This document shows, piece by piece, positions 17,269 to 28,883 of a DNA stretch of 64,000 bases. A program made the position numbers and the translations under genes. The notes beneath the pieces were generated by a model that had not been told where the DNA came from, ran no database searches, and worked only from the letters and a program-made list of their open reading frames with translations. This DNA comes from Streptomyces fulvoviolaceus (GTDB lineage: Bacteria > Actinomycetota > Actinomycetes > Streptomycetales > Streptomycetaceae), in contig NZ_JOEY01000030.1 of NCBI RefSeq assembly GCF_000718165.1, positions 70,264 to 134,263 of the forward strand, in the 5' to 3' direction. Every line of letters begins with the position of its first letter. The first letter of the stretch is position 1.

Positions 17269-18722
17269 CGACCCGACGGGCGGCCTTCCGCCACTGGCGG
17301 CGTACGCGGCCCTTCTGGGCCGGCCTGTTCGTCATGGCGGGAGGCATGTTCATCATCGCGCCGCCGCTGGCACCGATAAAAGCCATGCTCACCGGCGGAC
17401 CCGCGGTCACAACAGGTGTCGCCGTCGGCGTGATCCTCGTCGCGGCGGGCGTGGTGTTCTGGATCCGCCCGGTCCAGCGCGTCTTCACCTCCGTCGTCGC
17501 GGCCGCGTTCTCCGTCATCTCCTTCGCGACGACGAACTTCGGCGGCCTGGGCATCGGGATGCTCCTCGGCATCATCGGATCGAGCATGGCGTTCGGCTGG
17601 CGTGAGATTCCACCGGCCGAGGGTGCCCGGGACGACGGCGAAGCCGGGGACCAGCCGGACGGCGGCGAACCAAGGCGGTGGGGTGTCCCGGACGACGAGC
17701 GTAGGGATGAAAAACCTCCGTCGGACGGGGACGCGGGCGAGCCTGATCCGACGCGCGTCGTGGACCTCGATATTTCCGTCACCTCACAGGGCGCCGGCAC
17801 AGCCGCCGGAGACCCGGGGCCCGTGCACCGGCTTGGGAGCATGCGACAGCCACAGCCACGACGGCGCCTGCTGCGCGGCGCGGCGGCCGCCACAGCGGTC
17901 ACGGCACTGGGCGTCATCGCAGCCGCACCGGCCCACGCACAGGCATGCCTGCCGTCCGGCATCCCGTGGCCGAGTTGGTGGAGTCCGGCTCCGCCCGCAT
18001 GCACCGGGCCGATGACGCTTGGGGACATGTCACAGACTTCCGCTACTGCGGCTGCTTCCGCGCCGCCGAGGAGTCCCGACCCGGCTGAGACGCCACCCGC
18101 CTCACCGCACGTGGGAGCCACTTCCGCTCCCCCGTCCCTCGCTGACGCTCCTGGCACCCCGGCCAAGAGCCCCGGTCCAGACGAACCGATTCCTTCGCCC
18201 TCCGAGTCGACTCCCGCCCCCAAGGCGTCCGGTGACATCACCTACCAGCCGGTTCCACCCGCAACGGAACAGGCCGACGACGGTCCACTGCCCGCCCGCA
18301 TCGCACCCACCATCAGCGCCGACCGACTCGACGCCAACGCACTGCAGATCAAGGGCAGCCGTTGGCTGGAGACTCCCACCGGACGCACCAAGGTGCTCGT
18401 GCTGCACGCGACGTCGATCACCTTGACGAACTACCAACTGACCACGGCCCAGTCCGGTCCGGGTCTGACGCTGCGCTTCGATGTCACCGTGAACGACGTG
18501 GACCTGTACATGGCTTCACTCAGCGGCGTCCTACGCATCGCCGGCCTGCCGCTGCGCATCTCGCTATCGGCCGATCTGATTCCCGACTTCCTGCCGTTGG
18601 ACATCACGCTGCCTCAACTGTCCCTCGACACCGTCGAAGCAAAACAGACTCTGATCGTCAGCCCGGACGCCACGTTCACCGGTCTGAAGATCGTCTCCCG
18701 CGCTGGCGAACCGGACGAATGA
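17259..18722 (+). CDS. DUF6114-type membrane protein with long C-terminal extracellular extension
   Basis: 487 residues in three parts. Residues 15-125 contain about four membrane helices (e.g. GVAVGVILVAAGVVFWIRPV), the DUF6114 module. Residues 125-300 are a low-complexity Pro/Ala/acidic linker that includes a second hydrophobic segment (ALGVIAAAPAHAQA) looking like a signal peptide with an AxA cleavage site. Residues 300-487 form a beta-rich domain resembling the DUF6230 partner. This is much longer than a usual DUF6114 protein, as if DUF6114 had been fused to an exported DUF6230-like domain. Last gene of the hydrolase operon. Confidence 0.72.
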   Translation: MRLTTRRAAFRHWRRTRPFWAGLFVMAGGMFIIAPPLAPIKAMLTGGPAVTTGVAVGVILVAAGVVFWIRPVQRVFTSVVAAAFSVISFATTNFGGLGIGMLLGIIGSSMAFGWREIPPAEGARDDGEAGDQPDGGEPRRWGVPDDERRDEKPPSDGDAGEPDPTRVVDLDISVTSQGAGTAAGDPGPVHRLGSMRQPQPRRRLLRGAAAATAVTALGVIAAAPAHAQACLPSGIPWPSWWSPAPPACTGPMTLGDMSQTSATAAASAPPRSPDPAETPPASPHVGATSAPPSLADAPGTPAKSPGPDEPIPSPSESTPAPKASGDITYQPVPPATEQADDGPLPARIAPTISADRLDANALQIKGSRWLETPTGRTKVLVLHATSITLTNYQLTTAQSGPGLTLRFDVTVNDVDLYMASLSGVLRIAGLPLRISLSADLIPDFLPLDITLPQLSLDTVEAKQTLIVSPDATFTGLKIVSRAGEPDE

Positions 18723-18938
18723 GGCACTCGCCGAAACTGCGGCACAATGCGCGCGCCCACACCGAACACACCATCGCCCCGGCCACCGACGGGCCATACC
18801 TCTCGGCGGCCGAGGCCCGCGGCGGGGTAGTCAAGGAGATCCACGCCCGTTACGCGTGACGCAGCCCAGGTCATGCGGTCGATCCTGCGGTCCTTGTCCT
18901 GGCGGAGGACCGAAGGAAACGAGACGCCCGGGTGGGGA

Positions 18939-20711
18939 TCAGTCCTTGATTTCGCAGATGGGGGCGCCGGAGGTGAGGGAGGCGCCGACTTCGGCGGCGA
19001 GGCCCGTGATGGTGCCGGCCTTGTGGGCGTTGAGGGGCTGTTCCATCTTCATGGCCTCCAGGACGACGACCAGGTCGCCCTCCTTGACCTCCTGGCCCTC
19101 CTCGACGGCCACCTTGACGATGGTGCCCTGCATCGGGGAGGCGAGGGTGTCGCCGGAAGCCACCGGACCCGACTTCTTGGCGGCGCGCCGTTTGGGCTTG
19201 GCGCCGGCCGCGAGGCCGGTGCGGGCCAGGGACATGCCCAGCGAGACGGGCAGGGAGACTTCCAGGCGTTTACCGCCGACCTCGACGACGATCGTCTCGC
19301 GGTCCGTGTCGTCGTCCGCCTCGGTGTCTGTGGGAGCGGCGAAGGGCTTGATGTCGTTGGCGAACTCCGTCTCGATCCACCGGGTGTGGACCGTGAACGG
19401 AGCCTCGGAGGCGGTGAGTTCGGGGGCGAAGGCGGGGTCGGTGACCACGGCTCGGTGGAAGGGGATGGCGGTGGCCATGCCCTCGACCTGGAACTCCGCC
19501 AGCGCGCGGGCGGCGCGCTGCATGGCCTGGGCACGGGTGGCGCCGGTGACGATCAGCTTGGCCAGGAGCGAGTCCCAGGCCGGGCCAATGACGCTGCCGG
19601 ACTCGACGCCCGCGTCCAGGCGGACCCCGGGGCCGGTGGGCGGGGCGAAGGTGGTGACGGTGCCGGGGGCGGGCAGGAAGCCGCGGCCCGGGTCCTCGCC
19701 GTTGATGCGGAACTCGATGGAGTGGCCGCGCAGTTCGGGGTCGCCGTAGCCGAGTTCCTCGCCGTCGGCGATGCGGAACATCTCGCGCACGAGGTCGATG
19801 CCGGCGACCTCCTCGGTGACCGGGTGCTCCACCTGGAGGCGGGTGTTGACCTCCAGGAAGGAGATCGTGCCGTCCTGGCCGACCAGGAACTCGACGGTCC
19901 CGGCGCCGACATAGCCGGCCTCCTTCAGGATCGCCTTGGAGGAGGAGTACAGCTCCGCGACCTGCGCCTCGGAGAGGAACGGCGCGGGCGCCTCCTCGAC
20001 GAGCTTCTGGTGGCGGCGCTGGAGGGAGCAGTCACGCGTGGAGACGACGACCACGTTGCCGTGGGAGTCGGCCAGGCACTGGGTCTCCACGTGGCGGGGC
20101 TTGTCGAGGTAGCGCTCGACGAAGCACTCGCCGCGCCCGAAGGCGGCGACCGCCTCGCGGACCGCGGACTCGTAGAGTTCGGGGACCTCTTCGAGGGTCC
20201 GGGCGACCTTCAGACCACGTCCGCCACCGCCGAAGGCGGCCTTGATCGCGATCGGCAGCCCGTGCTGCTCGGCGAACGCGACGACCTCGTCCGCGCCGGA
20301 GACCGGGTCGGGCGTGCCGGCGACCAGCGGCGCACCGGCGCGCTGGGCGATGTGCCGGGCGGCGACCTTGTCGCCGAGGTCGCGGATGGCCTGCGGGGGC
20401 GGGCCGATCCAGGTCAGCTGGGCATCCAGGACGGCCTGGGCGAAGTCGGCGTTCTCGGAGAGGAAGCCGTATCCGGGGTGGATCGCATCCGCTCCGGAGT
20501 CCTTGGCGGCTTGCAGCACCTTGGCGATGTCGAGATAGCTGGTCGCCGGGGTGTCACCGCCCAGGGCGAACGCCTCATCCGCGGCGCGGACATGCAGAGC
20601 CTCCCGGTCCGGCTCGGCGTACACGGCCACGCTCGCGATCCCGGCATCCCGGCAGGCCCGGGCAACGCGGACAGCGATTTCGCCACGGTTGGCGATGAGC
20701 ACCTTGTTCAT
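18939..20711 (-). CDS. Acyl-CoA (propionyl/acetyl-CoA) carboxylase alpha subunit, biotin carboxylase + BCCP
   Basis: A 590-residue protein closely resembling Streptomyces AccA2-type alpha subunits. Biotin carboxylase domain: [19 protein letters not shown] at the N-terminus, ATP-grasp [13 protein letters not shown], and [16 protein letters not shown]-terminal BCCP domain with the biotinylated lysine in [12 protein letters not shown] (about Lys555). The ATG overlaps the stop of the B12-binding gene (TGATG), so it is coupled; a GTG lies one codon upstream. Supplies carboxybiotin to the PccB subunit in the same operon. Confidence 0.94.
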   Translation of the reverse strand: MNKVLIANRGEIAVRVARACRDAGIASVAVYAEPDREALHVRAADEAFALGGDTPATSYLDIAKVLQAAKDSGADAIHPGYGFLSENADFAQAVLDAQLTWIGPPPQAIRDLGDKVAARHIAQRAGAPLVAGTPDPVSGADEVVAFAEQHGLPIAIKAAFGGGGRGLKVARTLEEVPELYESAVREAVAAFGRGECFVERYLDKPRHVETQCLADSHGNVVVVSTRDCSLQRRHQKLVEEAPAPFLSEAQVAELYSSSKAILKEAGYVGAGTVEFLVGQDGTISFLEVNTRLQVEHPVTEEVAGIDLVREMFRIADGEELGYGDPELRGHSIEFRINGEDPGRGFLPAPGTVTTFAPPTGPGVRLDAGVESGSVIGPAWDSLLAKLIVTGATRAQAMQRAARALAEFQVEGMATAIPFHRAVVTDPAFAPELTASEAPFTVHTRWIETEFANDIKPFAAPTDTEADDDTDRETIVVEVGGKRLEVSLPVSLGMSLARTGLAAGAKPKRRAAKKSGPVASGDTLASPMQGTIVKVAVEEGQEVKEGDLVVVLEAMKMEQPLNAHKAGTITGLAAEVGASLTSGAPICEIKD

Positions 20712-21172
20712 CACACGTACTCCAAGGCGCCATCGTGGATCATGACGCTGAGCTGGTCGACAGTCTCGACGATCCCGCTCATGTCCGCGCCTGGGGTGAA
20801 GACGGCGTGGACACCCATGGCCTCAAGGGCGCGGGCGTCCGCGTCCGGGATGATGCCGCCGATCAGAACACGGATGTCGGCGGCGTCTTCCTCGGCGAGC
20901 AGGCTGATCACCTTCGCCACGATCGACAGGTGGGCACCCGAGAGGATGGAGAGCCCCACGATCTGCGTGTCCTCGGCGATGGCGCTGGCGACGATCTGCT
21001 CCGGTGTCTGATGCAGACCCGTGTAGACGACTTCGTATCCGGCGTCACGCAACGCCCGGGCGATGACCTTCGCGCCTCGGTCGTGGCCGTCGAGTCCGGG
21101 CTTGGCGATCAGGACCCGGGCACGCGGTGTCGCGGTGCCGCTGGGATGTTTCCGGGTTTCCAGGGCTTTCAT
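20711..21172 (-). CDS. Cobalamin-binding (small) subunit of acyl-CoA mutase
   Basis: A 153-residue stand-alone B12-binding domain. The signature D-x-H-x-x-G is DGHDRG at residues 28-33 with cobalt-ligating His30, followed by SILSGAH and [11 protein letters not shown]. In large mutases this domain is the C-terminus of the catalytic chain; here it is separate, as in two-subunit mutases. ATG 21172 follows GGAGAG at three bases. It lies between the epsilon and alpha carboxylase genes and would pair with the mutase large subunit at 23126-24712. Confidence 0.92.
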   Translation of the reverse strand: MKALETRKHPSGTATPRARVLIAKPGLDGHDRGAKVIARALRDAGYEVVYTGLHQTPEQIVASAIAEDTQIVGLSILSGAHLSIVAKVISLLAEEDAADIRVLIGGIIPDADARALEAMGVHAVFTPGADMSGIVETVDQLSVMIHDGALEYV

Positions 21173-21191
21173 GATCTCTCCGGTGGAATGG

Positions 21192-21452
21192 TCAGCTGGG
21201 GAGGACAGAGGCATACCAAGCACCTGGGCCAGGTCGCGGCGATACGTTCAGGAGGCGGTTGCGGGCGGCCCATTCGCTGCCGCGACGTGGCACAGAAATG
21301 GCGGTCGTCTGACGGACGGCCAGGAGAGCCGTCACCAGAGCAGCCAGCTCTTCAGGGGTGACGGTGCCCCGGGTCAGTCGGATCGTGCACAGGGCGGTCC
21401 CCGTCCCGGATGCGGGCACCGAGACTTCCACGGTGGGTGCGGTGGCTGTCAT
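21192..21452 (-). CDS. pccE: Acyl-CoA carboxylase epsilon subunit
   Basis: A small 86-residue protein typical of the actinomycete carboxylase epsilon subunit, which stabilises or stimulates the alpha-beta complex: a Val-rich beta start, [16 protein letters not shown], and a C-terminal [11 protein letters not shown] with the usual Trp. Its ATG overlaps the pccB stop (ATGA). Identification rests on size, these motifs and position directly after pccB. Confidence 0.85.
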   Translation of the reverse strand: MTATAPTVEVSVPASGTGTALCTIRLTRGTVTPEELAALVTALLAVRQTTAISVPRRGSEWAARNRLLNVSPRPGPGAWYASVLPS

Positions 21453-23056
21453 AGCGGGATGTTGCCGTGCTTCTTCGGGGGCAGGGACTCGCGCTTGGTA
21501 CGGAGCTGGCGTAGGCCGCGGACGACGTGGCGGCGGGTGTCGGACGGGAGGATCACGGAGTCGATGTAGCCGCGCTCGGCCGCGATGTAGGGGTTGAGGA
21601 GGGTGTCCTCGTACTCGCGGATCAACCGGGCGCGGACCGTCTCCAGATCCTCACCGTTCGCCTCGGCCTCGGCGATCGTGCGGCGGTGCAGGATGTTGAC
21701 CGCGCCCTGGGCGCCCATGACGGCGATCTGGGCGGTCGGCCAGGCGAGGTTGAGGTCCGCGCCCAGGTGCTTGGAGCCCATGACGTCGTAGGCACCGCCG
21801 AAGGCCTTGCGGGTGATCACGGTGATCAGCGGGACCGTGGCCTCCGCGTAGGCGTAGATCAGCTTGGCGCCGCGACGGATGATGCCGTCGTGCTCCTGGT
21901 CGACGCCCGGGAGGAAGCCGGGGACGTCCACGAAGGTGATGACCGGGATGTTGAAGGCGTCGCAGGTGCGGACGAAGCGGGCCGCCTTCTCGGAGGCGGT
22001 GATGTCGAGGCAGCCGGCGAACTGCATCGGCTGGTTGGCGACGATGCCGACCGGGTGCCCCTCCACACGGCCGTACCCGGTGAGGATGTTCGGCGCGAAC
22101 AGCGCCTGCGTCTCGAAGAACTCGGCGTCGTCCAGGACGTGTTCGATCACCGTGTGCATGTCGTACGGCTGGTTCGCGCTGTCCGGCACGATCGTGTCCA
22201 GCTCACGGTCCTCGTCGGTGAGATCGAGGTCCGCCTCCTCCGGGTAGACCGGCGCCTCGGAGAGGTTGTTGGACGGCAGGTACGACAGCAGCTGCTTGAC
22301 GTACTCGACGGCGTCCTTCTCGTCCCCGGCCATGTGATGCGCCACACCGGAGACGGAGTTGTGGGTCCTGGCCCCGCCCAGCTCCTCGAAGCCGACGTCC
22401 TCACCGGTGACGGTCTTGATGACGTCCGGGCCGGTGATGAACATGTGCGAGGTCTGGTCGACCATGACGGTGAAGTCGGTGATGGCGGGCGAGTACACGG
22501 CACCACCCGCGCAGGGGCCCACGACCAGCGAGATCTGCGGGATGACACCGCTCGCGTGGGTGTTACGGCGGAAGATCTCGCCGTACGCGCCGAGGGAGGC
22601 CACACCTTCCTGGATCCGCGCACCACCCGAGTCGTTGATGCCGATGACCGGACAGCCGGTCTTCAGCGCGAAGTCCATGACCTTGACGATCTTCTGGCCG
22701 TAGACCTCGCCCAGGGCGCCGCCGAAGACGGTGAAGTCCTGGGAGAACACGGCGACGGGGCGGCCGTCGACCGTGCCGTACCCGGTGACGACCCCGTCGC
22801 CGTACGGGCGGTTGTTCTCCAGACCGAAGTTGGTGGAGCGGTGTCGGGCGAACTCGTCCAACTCCACGAAGGAGCCCTCGTCGAGCAGCAGGTCGATGCG
22901 CTCACGGGCCGTCAACTTGCCCTTGGCGTGCTGCTTCTCGACGGCACGTTCGGAGCCGGCGTGCGTCGCTTCGTCGACGCGGTGCTGCAGGTCCGCGAGC
23001 TTGCCCGCGGTCGTGTGGATGTCGATGCCGTCCACTGGAGTGAACTCGGCGGTCAT
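21449..23056 (-). CDS. pccB: Propionyl-CoA carboxylase beta subunit (carboxyltransferase)
   Basis: 535 residues. Transfers carboxyl from biotin to propionyl-CoA to make methylmalonyl-CoA. Seen: [18 protein letters not shown], oxyanion loops [13 protein letters not shown] and [14 protein letters not shown] in the N-domain, [15 protein letters not shown] and [15 protein letters not shown] in the C-domain. Asp424 in AYDVMG aligns with the Asp (422 in S. coelicolor PccB) known to favour propionyl-CoA, so the enzyme should prefer propionyl- over acetyl-CoA. GGGAG lies six bases before the ATG. Confidence 0.95.
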   Translation of the reverse strand: MTAEFTPVDGIDIHTTAGKLADLQHRVDEATHAGSERAVEKQHAKGKLTARERIDLLLDEGSFVELDEFARHRSTNFGLENNRPYGDGVVTGYGTVDGRPVAVFSQDFTVFGGALGEVYGQKIVKVMDFALKTGCPVIGINDSGGARIQEGVASLGAYGEIFRRNTHASGVIPQISLVVGPCAGGAVYSPAITDFTVMVDQTSHMFITGPDVIKTVTGEDVGFEELGGARTHNSVSGVAHHMAGDEKDAVEYVKQLLSYLPSNNLSEAPVYPEEADLDLTDEDRELDTIVPDSANQPYDMHTVIEHVLDDAEFFETQALFAPNILTGYGRVEGHPVGIVANQPMQFAGCLDITASEKAARFVRTCDAFNIPVITFVDVPGFLPGVDQEHDGIIRRGAKLIYAYAEATVPLITVITRKAFGGAYDVMGSKHLGADLNLAWPTAQIAVMGAQGAVNILHRRTIAEAEANGEDLETVRARLIREYEDTLLNPYIAAERGYIDSVILPSDTRRHVVRGLRQLRTKRESLPPKKHGNIPL

Positions 23057-23125
23057 CGCTTGCTCCCGTTCCTACCTGGGGCACGGAACTCGCGCCCTGG
23101 AAAACTGATCCCGTTGATCAGCGGG

Positions 23126-24712
<1,587 letters not shown>

Positions 24713-24745
24713 GGGGAACCTCCATTCGGTACTCGATCCCCTATA

Positions 24746-24764
24746 GACGGTACTGAGTACCATC
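24746..24764. promoter_or_regulatory. 19-bp palindrome between mutase operon and TetR gene
   Basis: GGTACT-G-AGTACC with further symmetric GA and TC ends; a half-site GGTACT recurs at 24728-24733. Centred between the mutase start (24712) and the divergent TetR start (24825), an arrangement expected for a repressor controlling both. Binding by that TetR is inferred. Confidence 0.72.
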
Positions 24765-24824
24765 GATTGAGGCAAGCCCGAGAAATTGGCAGTCAGGCCC
24801 GGAGACCAGGAAGGATGTGCGCTC

Positions 24825-25511
24825 ATGAGCAAGCCACCCGCACGGACCCGACTCGCCGACGCCGCCTTCGCACTCTTCGACGAGCGCGGCTACGAGCAGA
24901 CGACGGTCGACGACATCGCGGAGCGGGCCGGTGTCGGACGCACGACGTTCTTCCGGAACTACGGGTCCAAGGAAGCCGTGATCTTCCCCGACCACGACCG
25001 TCTGCTCGACCTCATCCGGGACCGATTGGCGACCTCGAACCACAGCACCGCCCTGGTCGCCGTGTCCGACGCGGTCCGCCTCGTCTTGCTGCACTACATC
25101 GACGAAGGCGACCTGGCCCGTCGGCGGTACGCGCTCACCAGCAAGGTGTCCGCACTCCGCGACCGCGAGATCGCCAGTGTGGCTCGCTACCAGCGGCTGT
25201 TTCGCGAGTTCATCTCGGACTGGATGGGAGACACCGCGGAATCGGCCTCACTCAGGGCCGAGCTCATGGCCGCGGCCGTCGTCGCGGCCCACAACCATGT
25301 GCTGCGCCGCTGGCTCCGAGGAGAGTCCGCCGACCCCGTCGGCGAGGTGGACGAGGCCATGCGCGAGGTGCTCGCACTCTTCCCCACGCCTCGGTCCCGA
25401 CCCGCTACCGGCGACGACGGCACCACCGTCGTCGCGTTCCGAAGCGGACAGGACATCGACGCGTTGCTGCCGTCGCTGCGACGCCTCATCGAAGGGGGTC
25501 CTGAGCAATGA
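24825..25511 (+). CDS. TetR-family regulator of the propionyl-CoA/methylmalonyl-CoA operon (candidate)
   Basis: A 228-residue TetR protein: [20 protein letters not shown], then [23 protein letters not shown] at about residues 30-50. ATG 24825 follows AGGAAGGA. Divergent from the mutase/PCC operon with a 19-bp palindrome between them, so probably an autoregulated repressor responding to propionyl-CoA or a related metabolite (inference). A strong hairpin follows the gene. Confidence 0.88.
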   Translation: MSKPPARTRLADAAFALFDERGYEQTTVDDIAERAGVGRTTFFRNYGSKEAVIFPDHDRLLDLIRDRLATSNHSTALVAVSDAVRLVLLHYIDEGDLARRRYALTSKVSALRDREIASVARYQRLFREFISDWMGDTAESASLRAELMAAAVVAAHNHVLRRWLRGESADPVGEVDEAMREVLALFPTPRSRPATGDDGTTVVAFRSGQDIDALLPSLRRLIEGGPEQ

Positions 25512-25668
25512 GCGGCGTCCTCTCCGTCGGGGTGCTGCCCGCACACTGACGCGCGTCCCTTCCCGACACGGCCGAGACACGGAAGGCGCCCAGCGGCAGC
25601 CTCATACCTTGAGAGGCCACCGCTGGGCTCATGGGTTGCGCCGATCCCGTCCCCACAGGCCGGCGCGG

Positions 25669-25703
25669 TCCGGGGCCGTGCGCCGCTCAAGCGCGGCCCC
25701 GGA
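25669..25703. terminator. Bidirectional hairpin terminator
   Basis: Arms TCCGGGGCCG and CGGCCCCGGA, perfect 10-bp complement with a 15-base loop, between the convergent TetR and MMPL genes. A second inverted repeat (GCCCAGCGG / CCGCTGGGC) lies at 25588-25628. Confidence 0.7.
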
Positions 25704-25715
25704 GTGGTGGGGGAC

Positions 25716-27920
25716 TCAGACGCGCGTCAACTCGCGCTTCTCGTCCGGGCCCTGACCCAGGTCCTGGGATGATTCGCTCAGGTGCTTGGTCAGTTGTTCG
25801 CCTTCCACGTCCACGTTGGGCAGTGCCTTGGCGAGCCATTTCGGCAGCCACCAGGCACGGTGCCCGAGCAGGGCGAGCACGGCCGGGACGATCGTCATGC
25901 GGACGACGAAGGCGTCGAAGAGGACCGCCACGGCGAGGCCGAAGCCGACCATCTTGACCATCGCCTCGTTCGACCCGATGAAACCGGCGAAGACGCTGAT
26001 CATGATGAGTGCGGCGGCGGTGACGACCCGTGCCCCGTGCTGGAAGCCGGTGACGATGGCCTGCCCCGGGCTCTCGCCGTGGACGTACGCCTCCCGCATC
26101 CGGGTGACCAGGAAGACCTCGTAGTCCATGGCTAGGCCGAAGACGACGCCCACCATGAAGATCGGCATCATGCTCATGATCGGGCTGGTCTCCTCGACGC
26201 CTATCAGGCCGGCGAGCCAGCCCCACTGGAAGACCGCGACGACGGCACCGAGCGCGGCCATCACCGAGAGCAGGAAGCCGAGCGCCGCCTTGAGCGGAAC
26301 CAGGATCGAGCGGAAGACCAGCATCAGCAGCACGAAGGCTAGTCCGACGACGAGCCCGAGGTAGGGCACGAGTGCGTCGTTGAGTTTCTGCGACACGTCG
26401 ACCTTCATGGCCGCGAGGCCGGTGACCATGACGTTGTCGCCTGTTTGGTCGCGGATGCCGGCGAGCAGATCCTCGGTCCTGGTGCTCTCGGGACCGGTAC
26501 CCGGGACGACCGTCAGGATGGCGGTCGTCCCGGCCTTGTCGTACGTGGCGGGGGTGACAGCGGAGACGTTCTTCAACCCGGTGAGGGTCTTGCTCACCTG
26601 TGCAGCCTCGGTCTTCACATTGCCGCCGTCCGCGGCGTCGACGGTGACGAGGAGCGGGCCGTTGACGCCGGGGCCGAAGCTGTCGGCGAGCATGTCGTAG
26701 GCCCTGCGCTGGGTGGTGCTGGTGGGCTGTGTGCCGTCGTCGGGCAGGCCCATCTTCAGGCTCGCGGCGGGGATGGCGATCACCCCGAGGGCGACCACGG
26801 CGGTCAGCAGCGCTGTCACCGGGCGGCGCATGACGAAGTTGGCCCAGCGGGTGCCCATGTTCGGCTTGCCGTCCTGGTCGACGGCCTGGTCGGTCCTCTT
26901 GCGCGCCTTGCCGCTGAGCACACGCCTGCCCGCGAAGCCGAGCAGGGCAGGGATGAGGGTGAGGGCGATGACCACGGCGATGGCGACCGTGCCCGCGGCG
27001 GCGAACCCCATCTTGGTGAGCATGGGAATGTCGACGACGGACAAGCCGACCAGCGCGATCACGACCGTCAGGCCGGCGAAGACCACAGCCGAACCCGCGG
27101 TGCCGACCGCCCGGCCCGCCGCCTCCTGCGGCTCACGCCCCTCGGCGAGTTCGCCCCGATAGCGGGAGACGATGAACAGGGCGTAGTCGATACCGACCGC
27201 CAGGCCGATCATCGAGGCGAGCGTGGGGGTGGTGCTGGAGAGGTCGAGGACCTCCGTGAGCGCCATGATGAAGCCGACACCGACACCGACACCGATGATC
27301 GCGGTGAGCAGCGGCAGTCCGGCTGCGACCAACGAGCCGAAGGCGATGACCAGGACGAGAGCAGAGATGGCGAGCCCGATGATCTCGGCGGAACCGGTCT
27401 CCGGCACCTCTGCCATCGCGGTGCCGCCGGCCTCGACGGTCAGCCCGGCGTCGCGGCCCTGTTCGAGGACCGTGTCGAGGGTGTCCTTTGACGTGTCGGA
27501 CAACTCGTTGAACTGCACCGAGTACGTCGCCGCGATGTAGGCGGTAGTGCCGTCCTCGCTGACCGCGCCAGCCTTGAACGGGTCCAGGACACTGGTGACT
27601 TGCTTGTTTCCGCGGCCGAGCTCGGTCACGGCCTCCTCGACGGCCGCCTTGTTGTCGGTGGCCGTGATCTTCTGTCCGTCCGGAGCCCGGAAGACGATGT
27701 TGGCCTGGGCGCCGTCCGCGTGCAGGTCCGGGAAGCGTTCGTCCAGCAGGTCGAAGGCCTTCTGCGCTTCGGTGCCGGGGATGGAGAAGCTGTTGTTGCC
27801 GGTGGTGTTGGCGCTGGCGGCGCCGATTCCGACGACGGCGAGCAGTGCCACCCAGAGCAGGGCGACGAGTCGTCGACGGCGGTAGGAGAACCGGCCGAGT
27901 TTGTAGAGGAAGGTGGCCAC
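25716..27920 (-). CDS. MMPL-family RND transporter
   Basis: A 734-residue integral membrane exporter with the two-fold MMPL plan: one N-terminal helix (LVALLWVALLAVVGIGAA), an extracellular domain to about residue 180, five helices, a second extracellular domain (about 380-530) and five more helices. Proton-relay Asp-Tyr pairs are present in both halves (GLAVGIDYALFIVSRYR and GLAMDYEVFLVTRMRE). Such proteins move lipids or hydrophobic compounds, or confer drug efflux. The start is GTG 27920. It lies 129 bases downstream of a TetR gene on the same strand and is probably controlled by it. Confidence 0.92.
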   Translation of the reverse strand: MATFLYKLGRFSYRRRRLVALLWVALLAVVGIGAASANTTGNNSFSIPGTEAQKAFDLLDERFPDLHADGAQANIVFRAPDGQKITATDNKAAVEEAVTELGRGNKQVTSVLDPFKAGAVSEDGTTAYIAATYSVQFNELSDTSKDTLDTVLEQGRDAGLTVEAGGTAMAEVPETGSAEIIGLAISALVLVIAFGSLVAAGLPLLTAIIGVGVGVGFIMALTEVLDLSSTTPTLASMIGLAVGIDYALFIVSRYRGELAEGREPQEAAGRAVGTAGSAVVFAGLTVVIALVGLSVVDIPMLTKMGFAAAGTVAIAVVIALTLIPALLGFAGRRVLSGKARKRTDQAVDQDGKPNMGTRWANFVMRRPVTALLTAVVALGVIAIPAASLKMGLPDDGTQPTSTTQRRAYDMLADSFGPGVNGPLLVTVDAADGGNVKTEAAQVSKTLTGLKNVSAVTPATYDKAGTTAILTVVPGTGPESTRTEDLLAGIRDQTGDNVMVTGLAAMKVDVSQKLNDALVPYLGLVVGLAFVLLMLVFRSILVPLKAALGFLLSVMAALGAVVAVFQWGWLAGLIGVEETSPIMSMMPIFMVGVVFGLAMDYEVFLVTRMREAYVHGESPGQAIVTGFQHGARVVTAAALIMISVFAGFIGSNEAMVKMVGFGLAVAVLFDAFVVRMTIVPAVLALLGHRAWWLPKWLAKALPNVDVEGEQLTKHLSESSQDLGQGPDEKRELTRV

Positions 27921-28049
27921 GAGTGCGTACTCCCGGTCAGGTCGTTCGGAGCAAAAGAAGGCATGGGGTATCAGCCCGACGACGTGAGCGGTGCGCCAGG
28001 TAGGGCTTGAAGAAGGTTCTGAGGGGGCCGTACGCCGGTGTACGGAGGA

Positions 28050-28682
28050 TCAGAGGCCGAGGGCGGGGAGGACCACGGCGTCGATGTAGCGGCGGAGGAA
28101 GGGTGGACCGATCGGCTGCGCCTCGGTCAACGGGTGGGCGAAAAAGGCGCCGATCAGCATGTGGGGGACGTACTCCAGGGCGGGAGTGTCCGCACGGAGT
28201 TCAGCTCGGCCGACTGCCCGCCGCAGCAGTGCGTCGAGTCCGGTCAGCTCGGGATCGATGAGCAGATGCCGCAACGCCTCAAGGAGATCGGGGTTGGAGT
28301 TCACGGCGTGGATCAGGCCCCGCATCAGCGCGGAGTCCTTCTCCAGCCGCCCGTTGTCCATCCGCACCATCTCGTGGAAGTCACCGCGCAGGGAGCCGGT
28401 GTCGATGTCGGCGAGGTCCACGGCCTTGTTGTGGCGCAGCGCCTTGGCGACCAGCTCCGGCTTGCCGGTCCACTGACGGTAGAGGGTGGCCTTGCTGCAA
28501 TGGGTGCGCGTGGCAATGGCGTCCATGGTCATTGCGTCGTAACCGACTTCCCGCAGCAGGACAAGGACCGCTTCGTACAACTCGGCCTCGCGCTCAGGGG
28601 TGAGGCGAGAGCGACGCACCCCTGTCGCAGGCCGCGGTTCCACCGGAGCAGCCGAGGTCGTACGTCCAGTCACGGCTGTCAT
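28050..28682 (-). CDS. TetR-family regulator, probably of the MMPL exporter
   Basis: 210 residues. HTH MTMDAIATRTHCSKATLYRQ at about residues 51-70 with the frequent SKATLYRQW recognition helix, and a C-terminal TetR_C-like domain. It precedes the MMPL gene on the same strand. Upstream are two CGAAAC-S-GTTTCG palindromes that would autoregulate it and set exporter expression. Confidence 0.88.
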   Translation of the reverse strand: MTAVTGRTTSAAPVEPRPATGVRRSRLTPEREAELYEAVLVLLREVGYDAMTMDAIATRTHCSKATLYRQWTGKPELVAKALRHNKAVDLADIDTGSLRGDFHEMVRMDNGRLEKDSALMRGLIHAVNSNPDLLEALRHLLIDPELTGLDALLRRAVGRAELRADTPALEYVPHMLIGAFFAHPLTEAQPIGPPFLRRYIDAVVLPALGL

Positions 28683-28701
28683 CCCTGACCCCTCCTTCGA
28701 A

Positions 28702-28714
28702 CGAAACGGTTTCG
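28702..28714. promoter_or_regulatory. CGAAAC-G-GTTTCG operator, copy 1
   Basis: Perfect 13-bp palindrome with an extra symmetric A/T at each end, 20 bases upstream of the TetR start at 28682. A second copy lies 47 bp away. Confidence 0.72.
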
Positions 28715-28748
28715 TACGAGAAGACCGTAACCCGAAGCCCTATGAATA

Positions 28749-28761
28749 CGAAACCGTTTCG
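28749..28761. promoter_or_regulatory. CGAAAC-C-GTTTCG operator, copy 2
   Basis: Same palindrome as copy 1 with the centre base complemented. Located between the two divergent TetR genes, closer to the middle, so either regulator could use it. Confidence 0.7.
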
Positions 28762-28883
28762 GTAGTGGAATAGGTCACGCGGCATCCACAGGCCCCACTG
28801 CACAACTGGCCGGCCACTCCGGCCGTCTCTGCTCCCTTGCTCCACCTGCGAAACTGGACCGGGAGCAGACGTGGGAGACACAC

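Noticed and set aside
18873..21011. 712-codon plus-strand open frame opposite the carboxylase alpha gene
   Set aside because: Composition is Gly/Asp/Val-rich with no family motif; it is the antisense shadow of a clearly recognised gene in high-GC DNA.
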